A DNA stretch of 12,696 nt from Anaerolinea sp. (GCA_020216845.1 JAIWNK010000102.1:1-12696); one strand, 5' to 3'. Positions 1 through 6,984 are shown, numbered from the stretch's first letter. Numbers and translations: made by a program. Notes: a model not told the origin generated them from the sequence alone.

Positions 1-1337
1 GAATCGTGCACAGCATGACGCTGACGCAATTCAAACAACGGCGCAAAGGCCGCCTCGAAGCCCTCCGGCGTGTAGTCGGGGAAAATATCAACCCGCGAGG
101 CCAGCAAACGCTGCACCTGACTATCGCTCTTGGGCACAAACTCGACGATCAGCGTCTTGCCCAGGCGGGCAAAACTTTGCGCCAGGCGCGGCAGCGGCAC
201 GTTGTTGGCGATTGCCAAATGATGCACCAGGGCCAGCGCCATCACCAGGTCTGCCGGGCCGCGCTCAGCCAACGATTCGCGCTCAGCGTGATCCCAGCCT
301 TGCGCCGGGCTTGGATTGGTCAAATCCATCACCAACGGCAGCAGGCGCGGCGTCTTGTCCTTGCGGCAGCGGCGATAGTTCTGCTCAACCGCGGTCGGGT
401 CAATATCGAACGAAACGGTGAAGGCGTTGCGCTCACTGGCCAGGCGACTGAAAACGCCGGTGTTCCCGCCCAGGTCCCAACAGGTTTGCGGAGCAATGGC
501 CTCAATCCACGTTGCGATGGTTTGGCGCTTATCCTCAAAGGCAGCCTGACTATAATTGGTCGCATCGTAATAATCGCCCCATTCCGTCCCGCCCGCCTTC
601 CATTGCAGCTGACGCACCGTATTCTCCAGGCTTTCCACCAGGCCGAGCAAGGCAGTCTTGCTCACCCGCCGCGCCACCGATTGGCGCTGCACCTGCCGAT
701 CGGCATAGCGGCGTTGTGCACTGGCATGAAGGTGAAGGTGCGTCATCAGCCCAAAATTGAAGCGCGTGTGCCACGGCAACAAACGGCTTGCCAAATCGAG
801 CGGCACACCATCAATGTACAGGCGCAGCAACTGCCCCAAACGCACATCCGTGTAGGCCATCAGCGCCAACGGCGCCAAAAAATGCTGACAAAACTGCCGA
901 TAGGCCGTCCAGGGCTGCCCTTCAACATAACGCTCAAACGAAAGCGTATCAATCAACAACGGCCGGGCATTGCGAAACTGAATGTTGTAGGCACTGGCAT
1001 CTTTGAGCGACAGGCCCTTCTCCAATGCCTTCTTTTGAATTGTCAAGGTTGCCAGGGCAGCATCTTTCAGCTGCCCAAAGCACCATTCATATGGATAGGA
1101 GATGAACGGCAAGCGCTCCGGTTGTAGCACACACATAGCTTGCGTTGGGTCGGCGGGCGGCTGTGTTACCTCCTCGTGCCGCACCATCAGCCCGGCTTTG
1201 ACCAACGCCGCATACAGGCCCGACTCGATCAACAGCCGATAGTCTTCGGCATAGCTCTGATTGACCTGCCGATAGAGCACCCCCTCACGCGTGAACAGAA
1301 AGCCGCTTGGATCGCGGAACGAAGCCGCATGGTTCAT
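1..1337 (-). CDS. SAM-dependent methyltransferase with NoeA-like N-terminal region (3' end cut off by window)
   Basis: The frame is open from ATG at 1337 to the left edge, giving 445 residues with no stop, so the C-terminus lies outside the window. The first ~230 residues form a conserved non-Rossmann part (LLIDTLSFERYVEGQPW around residue 130, then FCQHFLAPLALMAYTD and LLRLYIDGVPLDLASRLLP). From memory this precedes the methyltransferase domain in NoeA-type and surface-polysaccharide methyltransferases. The class I Rossmann domain starts near residue 280: motif I is WDLGGNTGVFSRLA from W287, followed by an acidic strand-2 end (FDIDPTAV) and a motif like ADLVMALALVHHL. The ATG overlaps the stop of the small membrane protein upstream (ATGA), so translation is probably coupled. 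Given the nonulosonate genes in the same operon, I infer O- or N-methylation of a surface glycan sugar. The acceptor is unknown. Confidence 0.82.
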   Translation of the reverse strand, partial: MNHAASFRDPSGFLFTREGVLYRQVNQSYAEDYRLLIESGLYAALVKAGLMVRHEEVTQPPADPTQAMCVLQPERLPFISYPYEWCFGQLKDAALATLTIQKKALEKGLSLKDASAYNIQFRNARPLLIDTLSFERYVEGQPWTAYRQFCQHFLAPLALMAYTDVRLGQLLRLYIDGVPLDLASRLLPWHTRFNFGLMTHLHLHASAQRRYADRQVQRQSVARRVSKTALLGLVESLENTVRQLQWKAGGTEWGDYYDATNYSQAAFEDKRQTIATWIEAIAPQTCWDLGGNTGVFSRLASERNAFTVSFDIDPTAVEQNYRRCRKDKTPRLLPLVMDLTNPSPAQGWDHAERESLAERGPADLVMALALVHHLAIANNVPLPRLAQSFARLGKTLIVEFVPKSDSQVQRLLASRVDIFPDYTPEGFEAAFAPLFELRQRHAVHD

Positions 1338-1543
1338 TGCTGCTCCGAATCGGACTCCGTTTCATCTTCCGCAGAAAGCGCTGCGTCCGCATCCTTCTTA
1401 CCGAACAACGCTTTCAGCTTGCGCCAATAGACCTTGATGGCTACACCGGCACCCAAAATTACGGCAAGCAACACCTGAATGATCAGGCTGCCCGAACCCG
1501 GGTCGAGATAAAGCTGCGCTCCTGCCAATGGATGAAAAACCAT
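1334..1543 (-). CDS. Small single-pass membrane protein with DPGSGS motif
   Basis: A 69-residue protein. A short N-terminal segment ends in LYLDPGSGSLIIQ, followed by one hydrophobic helix (about residues 20-39, LIIQVLLAVILGAGVAIKVY), a basic stretch (WRKLKALFGKK) and an acidic Ser/Glu-rich tail. By the positive-inside rule the C-terminus should face the cytoplasm. A GTG codon one triplet upstream (1546) is also in frame, but AGGAGG at 1549-1554 sits only 2 bases from it and 5 bases from the ATG at 1543, so I chose the ATG. Its stop overlaps the methyltransferase start by four bases (ATGA), and it begins 25 bases after the NeuB-family stop. Small DPGSGS proteins of this type are, from memory, common beside polysaccharide and methyltransferase genes. 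Their function is not known to me; a membrane anchor for a glycan-modifying complex is only a guess. Confidence 0.72.
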   Translation of the reverse strand: MVFHPLAGAQLYLDPGSGSLIIQVLLAVILGAGVAIKVYWRKLKALFGKKDADAALSAEDETESDSEQQ

Positions 1544-1548
1544 CACAA

Positions 1549-1554
1549 CCTCCT
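1549..1554 (-). promoter_or_regulatory. Strong Shine-Dalgarno site (AGGAGG) deciding the start of the small membrane protein
   Basis: The minus strand reads AGGAGG followed by TTGTG and then ATG. The 5-base spacing favours the ATG at 1543 over the GTG at 1546. Confidence 0.75.
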
Positions 1555-1568
1555 CGGAAGGGATTTTC

Positions 1569-2456
1569 TCACTCGTCTTTGCTGCTCACCACACGGCGCA
1601 ACTTCTTCATCGAGGGCAATTCGCTATCATAGACACGCTTTTGCCCATCCCCAAGCGCCTGTTCGGTGACGCGAATATACTTGACCAACCGCTCAAACCC
1701 ACCCGGCTCAACCGAAGCGGCCTGATCGCTGCCCCACATCGCCCGGTCAAGCGTGATGTGCCGTTCCACCAGGCAGGCGCCCAGCGCAACCGACACCACC
1801 GACGGGATCAACCCCACTTCATGGCCTGAATAGCCAATTGGGCAGGGGAATTCCTTTGCCAGCGCCTCAATCACGCGCAGATTCAACTCGTCCGGGTCGC
1901 ACGGATAGGCGCTGGTCGTGTGCGTAATGATCAAACGCTCCATATCCATCAGCGGCACGGCCGCGCGAATCTGCTCCATGGTAGACATGCCGGTCGAAAG
2001 GATGACCGGCCTGCCCGTGCGCCGCAAACGTCGCAACAACGGATGATCGGTCAACGAAGCCGAGGGCACCTTATAGGCAATCGGCTCAAACTGCTCCAAG
2101 AATTCCACTGCTTCTTCATCCCACACCGAGGCAAACCAATCAATGCCCACTTCCTTGCAATAGCGGTCAATCTCGCGGTATTCCTCCACGCCAAATTCAA
2201 CCTTGTAGCGATACTCCAGATAGCTGATGTAGCCCCACGGCGTCTCGCGCATCTGATTGCGCTGCTCGGGCGGCACGCACAGCTCCGGCGTGCGCTTCTG
2301 AAACTTGACCGCATCCACCCCGGCGTGCTTGGCTGCGGCAATCATCTGCTTGGCAATCTCCAAATCGCCGTTGTGATTAATACCAATCTCGGCCACCACA
2401 TAGGTCGGGAAACCCGCCCCCACCATGTGCGTACCAATTTGAACTGCTTTGCTCAT
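1569..2456 (-). CDS. neuB: N-acetylneuraminate synthase (NeuB) family protein without SAF domain
   Basis: A 295-residue TIM-barrel enzyme of the PEP-condensing sialic acid synthase family, which joins PEP to a hexose or hexosamine (or its 6-phosphate) to make a nine-carbon ketoacid. Visible family signatures are VAEIGINHNGDLE (19-32, with E23), DAVKFQKR (48-55), YKVPSASLTDHPLL (128-141), ILSTGMST (152-159), IGYSGHE (207-213, metal-ligand H212) and VERHITLDR (230-238, metal-ligand H233), followed by GSDQAASVEP. The protein ends about 45 residues after this motif. Typical bacterial NeuB, PseI and LegI proteins run to about 340-350 residues and end in an antifreeze-like SAF domain whose arginine reaches into the partner subunit's active site; that domain is missing here. 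The start overlaps the NeuA-HAD stop (ATGA). With the fused phosphatase upstream, a 9-phosphate product (Kdn-9-P or Neu5Ac-9-P type) is possible; this is an inference. Confidence 0.88.
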   Translation of the reverse strand: MSKAVQIGTHMVGAGFPTYVVAEIGINHNGDLEIAKQMIAAAKHAGVDAVKFQKRTPELCVPPEQRNQMRETPWGYISYLEYRYKVEFGVEEYREIDRYCKEVGIDWFASVWDEEAVEFLEQFEPIAYKVPSASLTDHPLLRRLRRTGRPVILSTGMSTMEQIRAAVPLMDMERLIITHTTSAYPCDPDELNLRVIEALAKEFPCPIGYSGHEVGLIPSVVSVALGACLVERHITLDRAMWGSDQAASVEPGGFERLVKYIRVTEQALGDGQKRVYDSELPSMKKLRRVVSSKDE

Positions 2457-3679
2457 GCCTGACTCCTTTGTAAAATCTGATCACACAACTCACGCACGGC
2501 ACCGTGCCCGCCGCGCTGCGTCAACACCCGGTCGGCCTGCGCTGCCGCTTCGGCCTGCGCATCGGCAACGACCACAGCGCAACCAACCAACGGAAAGCAC
2601 GGCAGGTCGTTGATATCATTGCCCAAATAAACTGTCTGCTGCGCCGGAATGGCGTGCTGCTGCAAATAGTCTTGCAGGGCCTGCGCCTTATCACCAACTG
2701 CCTGCAAAACAGGCAGATTCAACTTGCGGCAGCGTGCCGTGACCACCGGGTTGGTCTCACTAGACAGCACCAACACCTGCACCCCCGCTGCGCGCAAGCG
2801 GTTGAGACCAATGCTATCGCTGCGATTGGCGGCAATGCTTTCATGCCCTTCCTCGTCCACCCACACACGGTTATCGGTCAGCACACCGTCAAAATCGAGC
2901 ACAAGCAGGGCCACACGCTCCGGCAAAGGGCGCCGCGGCACCGGCCAAACCATCTCCAACCCACCATTCCAGGCCAACCATTCGGCCCGTTGCCAATCCC
3001 AGGGATTATCAATATCCACCGTGTAGCGCGGCTCCACCTGAACGGGCAGAATCACCCGCCCGCTCATCGAATGCTGCTCCAAAATCGCCCGCGGGCGGAT
3101 GGCATCCACATGGCCGGTTTGCCAATAGACGGGTGGCAACACTTGCCGCGGGGCATTGTAAGGCTCTGCGATGCCCTCCACCGTCAACAGCGGCTGCATC
3201 GGCCCACCGGCGGGGTCGAGCCGCCACATCTTGTGTGGGTTTTGGCCAGCTGGCACAACCCCGCGCACCGAATCGGCTTCGGGGTGAGCGAGCAGCAAGC
3301 GCACGGCCTCATCCACCAACCCCAAGGGGCGGATGGGCGAGGTCGGGCGCAATTGAACCACGACATCCGGGCAATAGCCCTCGTGTTCCGCCAGCCAGGT
3401 CAGGGCATGTTCGAAGACGGGCAAATCCAACGTGCGGTCTTGAGCAAACTCAGCCGGGCGCAAGAAAGGCGTCTCAGCGCCATAGCGGCGACCCACCTCG
3501 GCGATTTCCTCATCATCGGTCGAAAGCACAACCCGCGTCACCGTCTCGGCCTGCAAGCCCGCCGCAATGCTATAGGCAATCAGCGCATGACCAGCAAACG
3601 GGCGAATATTCTTGCGCGGAATGCCCTTCGAACCGCCGCGCGCCGGCACAATCGCCAGGACCTCAGCCCGTTTTACCAT
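2453..3679 (-). CDS. neuA: Bifunctional CMP-nonulosonate cytidylyltransferase / KdsC-type HAD phosphatase
   Basis: A 408-residue fusion. Residues 1-240 are a NeuA-type cytidylyltransferase that would activate a nonulosonic acid with CTP: the nucleotide loop is IVPARGGSKGIPRKN (10-24), then STDDEEIAE (53-61), QLRPTSPIR (109-117), YWQTGHVDAI (185-194) and YTVDIDNPWDW (219-229). Residues about 250-408 are a HAD domain of the KdsC type with a full catalytic set: motif I LDFDGVLTD (261-269, nucleophile D262 and D264), motif II Ser at 306-307 (LVLSSET), motif III Lys K331 (VGDKAQAL) and motif IV GNDINDLP (353-360). These residues suggest an active phosphatase that could dephosphorylate a 9-phosphate sugar acid before activation. 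The fold order resembles vertebrate CMAS, whose C-terminal HAD domain is KdsC-like. The gene overlaps the SDR gene by 7 bases and the NeuB gene by 4. Confidence 0.9.
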   Translation of the reverse strand: MVKRAEVLAIVPARGGSKGIPRKNIRPFAGHALIAYSIAAGLQAETVTRVVLSTDDEEIAEVGRRYGAETPFLRPAEFAQDRTLDLPVFEHALTWLAEHEGYCPDVVVQLRPTSPIRPLGLVDEAVRLLLAHPEADSVRGVVPAGQNPHKMWRLDPAGGPMQPLLTVEGIAEPYNAPRQVLPPVYWQTGHVDAIRPRAILEQHSMSGRVILPVQVEPRYTVDIDNPWDWQRAEWLAWNGGLEMVWPVPRRPLPERVALLVLDFDGVLTDNRVWVDEEGHESIAANRSDSIGLNRLRAAGVQVLVLSSETNPVVTARCRKLNLPVLQAVGDKAQALQDYLQQHAIPAQQTVYLGNDINDLPCFPLVGCAVVVADAQAEAAAQADRVLTQRGGHGAVRELCDQILQRSQA

Positions 3680-4500
3680 ACCGTCCAGCCTCCATCCACC
3701 ACCACGTTGCCGCCGGTCATATAACTGGAAGCCTCCGAGGCCAGATAGAGCAGCGCCCCGTTCATCTCATCCTGACGTGCCATGCGCCCCAAAATGGTGC
3801 GGGCCGAATAGGCACGCTCAAAGATCTCATCGTGACCATTGTACACACCGCCCGGGGTCAGGCAGTTGGCGCGCAACTGCGTGCCGGCATAATATGCAGC
3901 GATATAACGCGTCAGCCCCAACACGCCCGCCTTGGTCGCCGTGTAGAAAACCGGCTTGTATTGCGGCGGCTTGCCCGGCTTTTGGTAAATGCGCTGATCG
4001 GGCGGCACGAGGCCATAGGTCGAGCAAATGTTGATGATCGAACCCTTGCTGCCCTGCGCCACCATCTGACGCGCCGCCGCCTGACAGCACAAAAAGATGC
4101 CGGTCAGGTTCACATCCAGCGCCTGTTGCCAGGCCGACAGCGGATAGGTTTCAAAGTTGTTGTTGTGCTGCTGACCGGCATGGTCGGGGTCAAACTTAGG
4201 GTCCATGGCGGCACTGCACACCAACACATCCAGGTGACCCCAGCGCGACACCGCTGCGGAAACCATTGCCTGCACCGAGTCGGGCTGTGTCACATCCACG
4301 GCACAGGCGGCGGCAACGAACCCCGCAGCGTTCAGCTCAGCGGCGAGAGCCTCAGCTGCGGCGCCATTCAAATCGGCCACCAACACAGCCGCGCCCGCCT
4401 CGGCCAGGGTGCGGCAAAACTGCCTGCCCAGCAAACCGGCCCCGCCGGTCACAATCGCGGCTTGCCCATCCAAGCGAAATTTTTCAAGGATCGTGCTCAT
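3673..4500 (-). CDS. Short-chain dehydrogenase/reductase, PtmA-like
   Basis: A 275-residue classical SDR. The cofactor loop is TGGAGLLG (18-25) and the strand-2 acid is VADLN (41-45, pointing to NAD(H) rather than NADP). N131 and the catalytic set S160 (NICSTYG), Y186 and K190 (YTATK) are all present. The usual NNAG motif is replaced by CSAAM (95-99). The C-terminus is a typical MTGGNVVVDGGW. A substrate-loop insertion (about residues 100-120, DPKFDPDHAGQQHNNN) resembles the insertion seen in PtmA-type enzymes of flagellin and legionaminate loci; I recall this from memory only. It is the first gene of the minus-strand operon, preceded by GGGAG at 4505-4509, and its last 7 bases overlap the NeuA-HAD gene. 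It probably modifies the sugar precursor or the nonulosonic acid by oxidation or reduction. The exact substrate is unknown. Confidence 0.85.
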   Translation of the reverse strand: MSTILEKFRLDGQAAIVTGGAGLLGRQFCRTLAEAGAAVLVADLNGAAAEALAAELNAAGFVAAACAVDVTQPDSVQAMVSAAVSRWGHLDVLVCSAAMDPKFDPDHAGQQHNNNFETYPLSAWQQALDVNLTGIFLCCQAAARQMVAQGSKGSIINICSTYGLVPPDQRIYQKPGKPPQYKPVFYTATKAGVLGLTRYIAAYYAGTQLRANCLTPGGVYNGHDEIFERAYSARTILGRMARQDEMNGALLYLASEASSYMTGGNVVVDGGWTVW

Positions 4501-4535
4501 GCATCTCCCAAAGCGTAAAACAGAATCAGAGTCTT

Positions 4536-4544
4536 ATTTTACCA
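4536..4544 (-). promoter_or_regulatory. Possible extended -10 promoter for the minus-strand glycan operon
   Basis: The minus strand reads TGGTAAAAT here, an extended -10 (TGn plus TAAAAT). It would give a leader of about 28 bases before the ATG at 4500. No convincing -35 is visible. A CACGTG palindrome (4543-4548) overlaps the site. Confidence 0.4.
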
Positions 4545-4582
4545 CGTGAGTCGCCTGCTGACGCGGGTGGGTTTTGTCAGGT

Positions 4583-4595
4583 GTTGCTACGCAAC
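4583..4595. repeat. Short inverted repeat in the divergent control region
   Basis: GTTGC-TAC-GCAAC is a perfect 5-base inverted repeat with a 3-base centre, about 40 bases upstream of both candidate promoter cores. It could be an operator half-site pair, but it is short enough to be chance. Confidence 0.25.
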
Positions 4596-4619
4596 GGTGA
4601 GAGCGGGTGAATCAGCCTC

Positions 4620-4647
4620 TTGACTCTTGGCAAAAAGGCGCTATAAT
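4620..4647 (+). promoter_or_regulatory. Sigma-70-type promoter of the aminomutase operon
   Basis: TTGACT (4620-4625) and a perfect TATAAT (4642-4647) are separated by 16 bases. Transcription should start near 4654, only about 16 bases before the regulator's ATG at 4670. Confidence 0.75.
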
Positions 4648-4649
4648 CA

Positions 4650-4670
4650 TATACGATATACGATATATCA
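4650..4670 (+). promoter_or_regulatory. Tandem 7-base repeat over the transcription start, candidate GntR operator
   Basis: TATACGA occurs twice in direct tandem (4650-4656, 4657-4663), followed by the related TATATCA (4664-4670). The array lies between the -10 box and the start codon of a GntR-family gene, where a bound repressor would block transcription. GntR/FCD regulators commonly bind AT-rich sites containing GTATAC-like cores; the complement of the repeat is TCGTATA. Autoregulation is an inference from position and composition. Confidence 0.55.
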
Positions 4671-5374
4671 TGAACACACTTCCCCCTGTCCCCACCCCCG
4701 CTTCCCTCGAACGACAGGCCTACGAGGCCATCAAGTCGGCCATCCTGTCCTTTCGCCTCTTGCCGCAGGCCAGCCTGGTTGAGGCCGACCTCGCCCGGCA
4801 GTTGGGCATCAGCAAAACGCCCGTGCGCGAAACGCTTGGCCGCCTGGAACGAGAAGGCTTTGTCATCAAAATCCCCTACACCGGCTACCTGGTCGCCCCC
4901 ATCTCCTTCCAGGCCATGCAAGAAATCTTCCAGATTCGCGCCGCCCTGGAAGGCCTGGCCGCCCGGCTATGCGCCGAGCGCTTTGGCCCCGCCCCCGCCG
5001 CACAAGCGGCCAACATCCTGCAAGAGCACAGCCGCGCCGCCCAAGCAGGCGATGTGGCTCGCGCCGCCGAATTCAACCGCCATTTTCACAACCTGCTGAT
5101 CGAATGCGCCGGCAACCAACGCCTGGCCACCATCCTGGCCAACCTGGATGATCACCTGCAACGCTACCGTCTGCTAGCCAGTTTTCAACAAGGACGGCTG
5201 GAAAAATCCATCGCCGAACATCAACGCATCCTCAAGGCACTGCAAGCCGCAGATGCCGACGAAGCCGAAGCCGCCGCCCGCAATCACATCCTCGGCGTTG
5301 CCGCCGACCTGCGCGACCAGGATTTTGACGCCCTGATCCATCAGGCCGCAGCAGGTACCGCCCTGCCCGAATGA
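4670..5374 (+). CDS. GntR-family transcriptional regulator, FCD subfamily
   Basis: A 234-residue DNA-binding regulator. The winged helix-turn-helix occupies residues 12-76: AYEAIKSAILSFRLLPQASL, then LARQLGISKTPVRETLGRLEREGFV and the wing ending GYLVAPIS. The C-terminal all-helical FCD ligand-binding domain (about 80-220) keeps likely metal-ligand histidines H140 (NRHFHNLL), H184 (AEHQRIL) and H206 (RNHI); the usual Asp of the D-x3-H pair is Asn (N136). Such domains sense organic or amino acids. The frame is open upstream to an ATG at 4607, but that lies before the promoter core, so ATG 4670 is preferred. This start has no Shine-Dalgarno sequence and only a ~16-base leader, so translation may be nearly leaderless. 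It is the first gene of the aminomutase operon and is likely its pathway-specific regulator. Confidence 0.9.
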   Translation: MNTLPPVPTPASLERQAYEAIKSAILSFRLLPQASLVEADLARQLGISKTPVRETLGRLEREGFVIKIPYTGYLVAPISFQAMQEIFQIRAALEGLAARLCAERFGPAPAAQAANILQEHSRAAQAGDVARAAEFNRHFHNLLIECAGNQRLATILANLDDHLQRYRLLASFQQGRLEKSIAEHQRILKALQAADADEAEAAARNHILGVAADLRDQDFDALIHQAAAGTALPE

Positions 5375-5413
5375 CCCTGCCCCCAACGGCAGTCTCAACC
5401 CTTTCACATTCCC

Positions 5414-5419
5414 AAGGAG
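5414..5419 (+). promoter_or_regulatory. Shine-Dalgarno site (AAGGAG) deciding the start of the PLP enzyme
   Basis: AAGGAG lies 8 bases before the ATG at 5428. An earlier in-frame ATG at 5371 overlaps the regulator's stop but would add 19 unconserved-looking residues and has no such site. Confidence 0.7.
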
Positions 5420-5427
5420 TTTTTGCC

Positions 5428-6894
5428 ATGCCCAAACAATGGACCTATCGTTATCAACTGTACAAGCACCTGCAAGCCAATGCTGGCGCCATCTATGCCG
5501 AAGCCCGCAAAGCCGCCGAAGAAATCGGCCTCTTGCCCGACTACAAGGGCAACCTCGGCCTGACCGGCGCCGTCTCCGGCTGCCATGGCCTGCTCTCGCG
5601 CCCAGTGGAAGAAGCCATGCACGAATCGGCCCGCAAAGTCATCCCCAGCGCCGCCCTCGATGAGCAGCTGCGTGACCTGGTCAAATCGGTGTATGGCGAC
5701 GAGTATGATGCCGCCCTGGTCAACACCTGCGAAGCCGCCCTGGCAACTAGCTTCGACGTGCTGTGCATGCCCCCCACCCTGGGCAAAGGCGAACCTTACC
5801 GCGCCCGCTACATGGCGCTTTACGAACGGCACCTGCACCATCAGGGCGCCTATGGTCGGCCCTTCCCGCCCAAGTATAAAGAAATCAACGCCGAACGCGG
5901 CGAGGCCGCCGGTGAATATGGCGTGCAGGGCAAACGCGCCTTCAACCTCGATACGATTGTGGTCAAACCGGTTGGCGCCACCTACGAATGCCATGGCATT
6001 AAGTACAACCCCATCCCCAACATGCTGCACGTAGATGCCCGCGCCACGGTCGAGCGCATGGGCGAAGTTGCCGCCCGACAACCCGAACTGCTGTCCGGCA
6101 TCACCTCCCTTGGCTACGACACGCCCGGCTATGGCTACGGCGAAAAAGACGCCAACGGCGCTCCGCTCTTGCAGGTTGGCCTGGCCCAACTTGCCGCCCA
6201 ATATGACATTCCCTACATTGTAGATAACGCGTGGGGCACCCCCTTCATCGGCACCGACATCCGCCTGACCGGCGCGGATGTGATGATGTATTCGATGGAC
6301 AAAGCCGCCGGTGCGCCGACGTGCGGTCTGATCATCGGCAAGGAAGAGCCCATGGTGCTCATCCGCCGCGCCCTCGGCATTCACGGTGCCCGCTATGGCA
6401 CGCTCTCCTCACACGGCAAAGCCGCCTACGTTGGCTTTGACCCCGGCAAAGAAGCCCTGGCCGGGGCAATTGCCGCCCTGCGCATCCTGCGCGATACGCC
6501 CGAAATTGCCCTGACCGCCCTGGATGACCTCTACCGCATCACCCTGGAAGAATTCGAAGCGCTGCCCGCCGCCCTGCGTCAGGGCTGGACGATCTTCAAG
6601 TCGCCCAACTGCCTGTCAGTTGAACTCAACTATGCCGATATGTGGCTGAACGGCAATCAGGGCCTGCCGATTTTCTCCATCGAGGACATGTACGCTGGCA
6701 GTCACATCTTGCAACAGGCCATGTCGCAAATGGGCATGATCCCAACCATCGCCTACGATGCCAACATCATGGTCTCGAATGGCGTTGGCAACCTGGATGA
6801 AGAAGGCCGCCTGCTCGAAGTCCCAACCCGCCTGGCCGTGCGCGGCATGTTCAAGATCATCGAAATCCTGGCGCGCTACGCCAGGCTGATCTAA
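5428..6894 (+). CDS. Fold-type I PLP-dependent enzyme (lyase/aminotransferase-like, specificity unknown)
   Basis: A 488-residue protein. The PLP core is clear: IPYIVDNAWGTP has the pyridine-binding Asp D266, and MMYSMDKAAGAPTCGLIIG has the candidate Schiff-base Lys K292. This spacing and the Gly/Ala-rich stretch after the Lys resemble SelA-like and Cys/Met-metabolism fold-type I enzymes. The N-terminal part (KGNLGLTGAVSGCHG at 40-54, SVYGDEYDAALVNTCEAAL near 90) would form the small domain and substrate entrance. There is no signal peptide or membrane segment. It sits 53 bases after the GntR gene and before a hairpin and the mutase genes. In the ornithine pathway the corresponding slot is the thiolase subunit OrtB, but OrtB belongs to PLP fold type II, so this would be a non-homologous replacement. 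A role in cleaving or transaminating the mutase-derived keto or amino acid is an inference. I cannot name the reaction. Confidence 0.8.
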   Translation: MPKQWTYRYQLYKHLQANAGAIYAEARKAAEEIGLLPDYKGNLGLTGAVSGCHGLLSRPVEEAMHESARKVIPSAALDEQLRDLVKSVYGDEYDAALVNTCEAALATSFDVLCMPPTLGKGEPYRARYMALYERHLHHQGAYGRPFPPKYKEINAERGEAAGEYGVQGKRAFNLDTIVVKPVGATYECHGIKYNPIPNMLHVDARATVERMGEVAARQPELLSGITSLGYDTPGYGYGEKDANGAPLLQVGLAQLAAQYDIPYIVDNAWGTPFIGTDIRLTGADVMMYSMDKAAGAPTCGLIIGKEEPMVLIRRALGIHGARYGTLSSHGKAAYVGFDPGKEALAGAIAALRILRDTPEIALTALDDLYRITLEEFEALPAALRQGWTIFKSPNCLSVELNYADMWLNGNQGLPIFSIEDMYAGSHILQQAMSQMGMIPTIAYDANIMVSNGVGNLDEEGRLLEVPTRLAVRGMFKIIEILARYARLI

Positions 6895-6927
6895 ACTTCA
6901 CCCTGCCTGTCACACCCAAAGCCCGAT

Positions 6928-6957
6928 CCCTGCCCTGCTCGCTTGAGCAGGGCAGGG
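6928..6957 (+). promoter_or_regulatory. Perfect 13-bp stem-loop between the PLP enzyme and mutase genes
   Basis: CCCTGCCCTGCTC (6928-6940), a GCTT loop (6941-6944) and GAGCAGGGCAGGG (6945-6957) form a perfect GC-rich hairpin. It is followed by CAGAATAAAAGAGGAG rather than a T-run, so it is not a standard intrinsic terminator. It is 10 bases before the Shine-Dalgarno region of the next gene and could act as an attenuator, an RNA processing or stability element, or a partial terminator that sets relative expression. Confidence 0.65.
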
Positions 6958-6984
6958 CAGAATAAAAGAGGAGCTTTCTTTCCT

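Noticed and set aside
6..1127. Long plus-strand open frame (373 codons)
   Set aside because: It lies antisense to the methyltransferase, whose motifs are clear on the minus strand. The predicted peptide is rich in Arg, Gln and His without domains, typical of a GC-driven shadow frame.
2504..4518. Two long plus-strand frames opposite neuA and the SDR gene
   Set aside because: Both are antisense to genes with full family motifs and give low-complexity His/Arg/Pro-rich peptides.
4607..4669. Upstream in-frame ATG for the GntR gene
   Set aside because: It precedes the -35/-10 promoter core, and the added residues are encoded by promoter and operator sequence.
4501..4669. Cobalamin riboswitch for the B12 enzyme operon
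   Set aside because: The leader before the regulator is too short, and I see no B12-box-like sequence or large folded leader in the 169 bases.
5428..6894. OrtB (2-amino-4-ketopentanoate thiolase beta subunit)
   Set aside because: OrtB is a fold-type II PLP protein related to threonine synthase. This protein has the fold-type I Asp...Lys arrangement (VDNAWGTP, SMDKAAG).
6928..6957. Intrinsic terminator
   Set aside because: The hairpin is strong but is followed by CAGAATAAAA rather than a T-run, and the next gene continues the same pathway.
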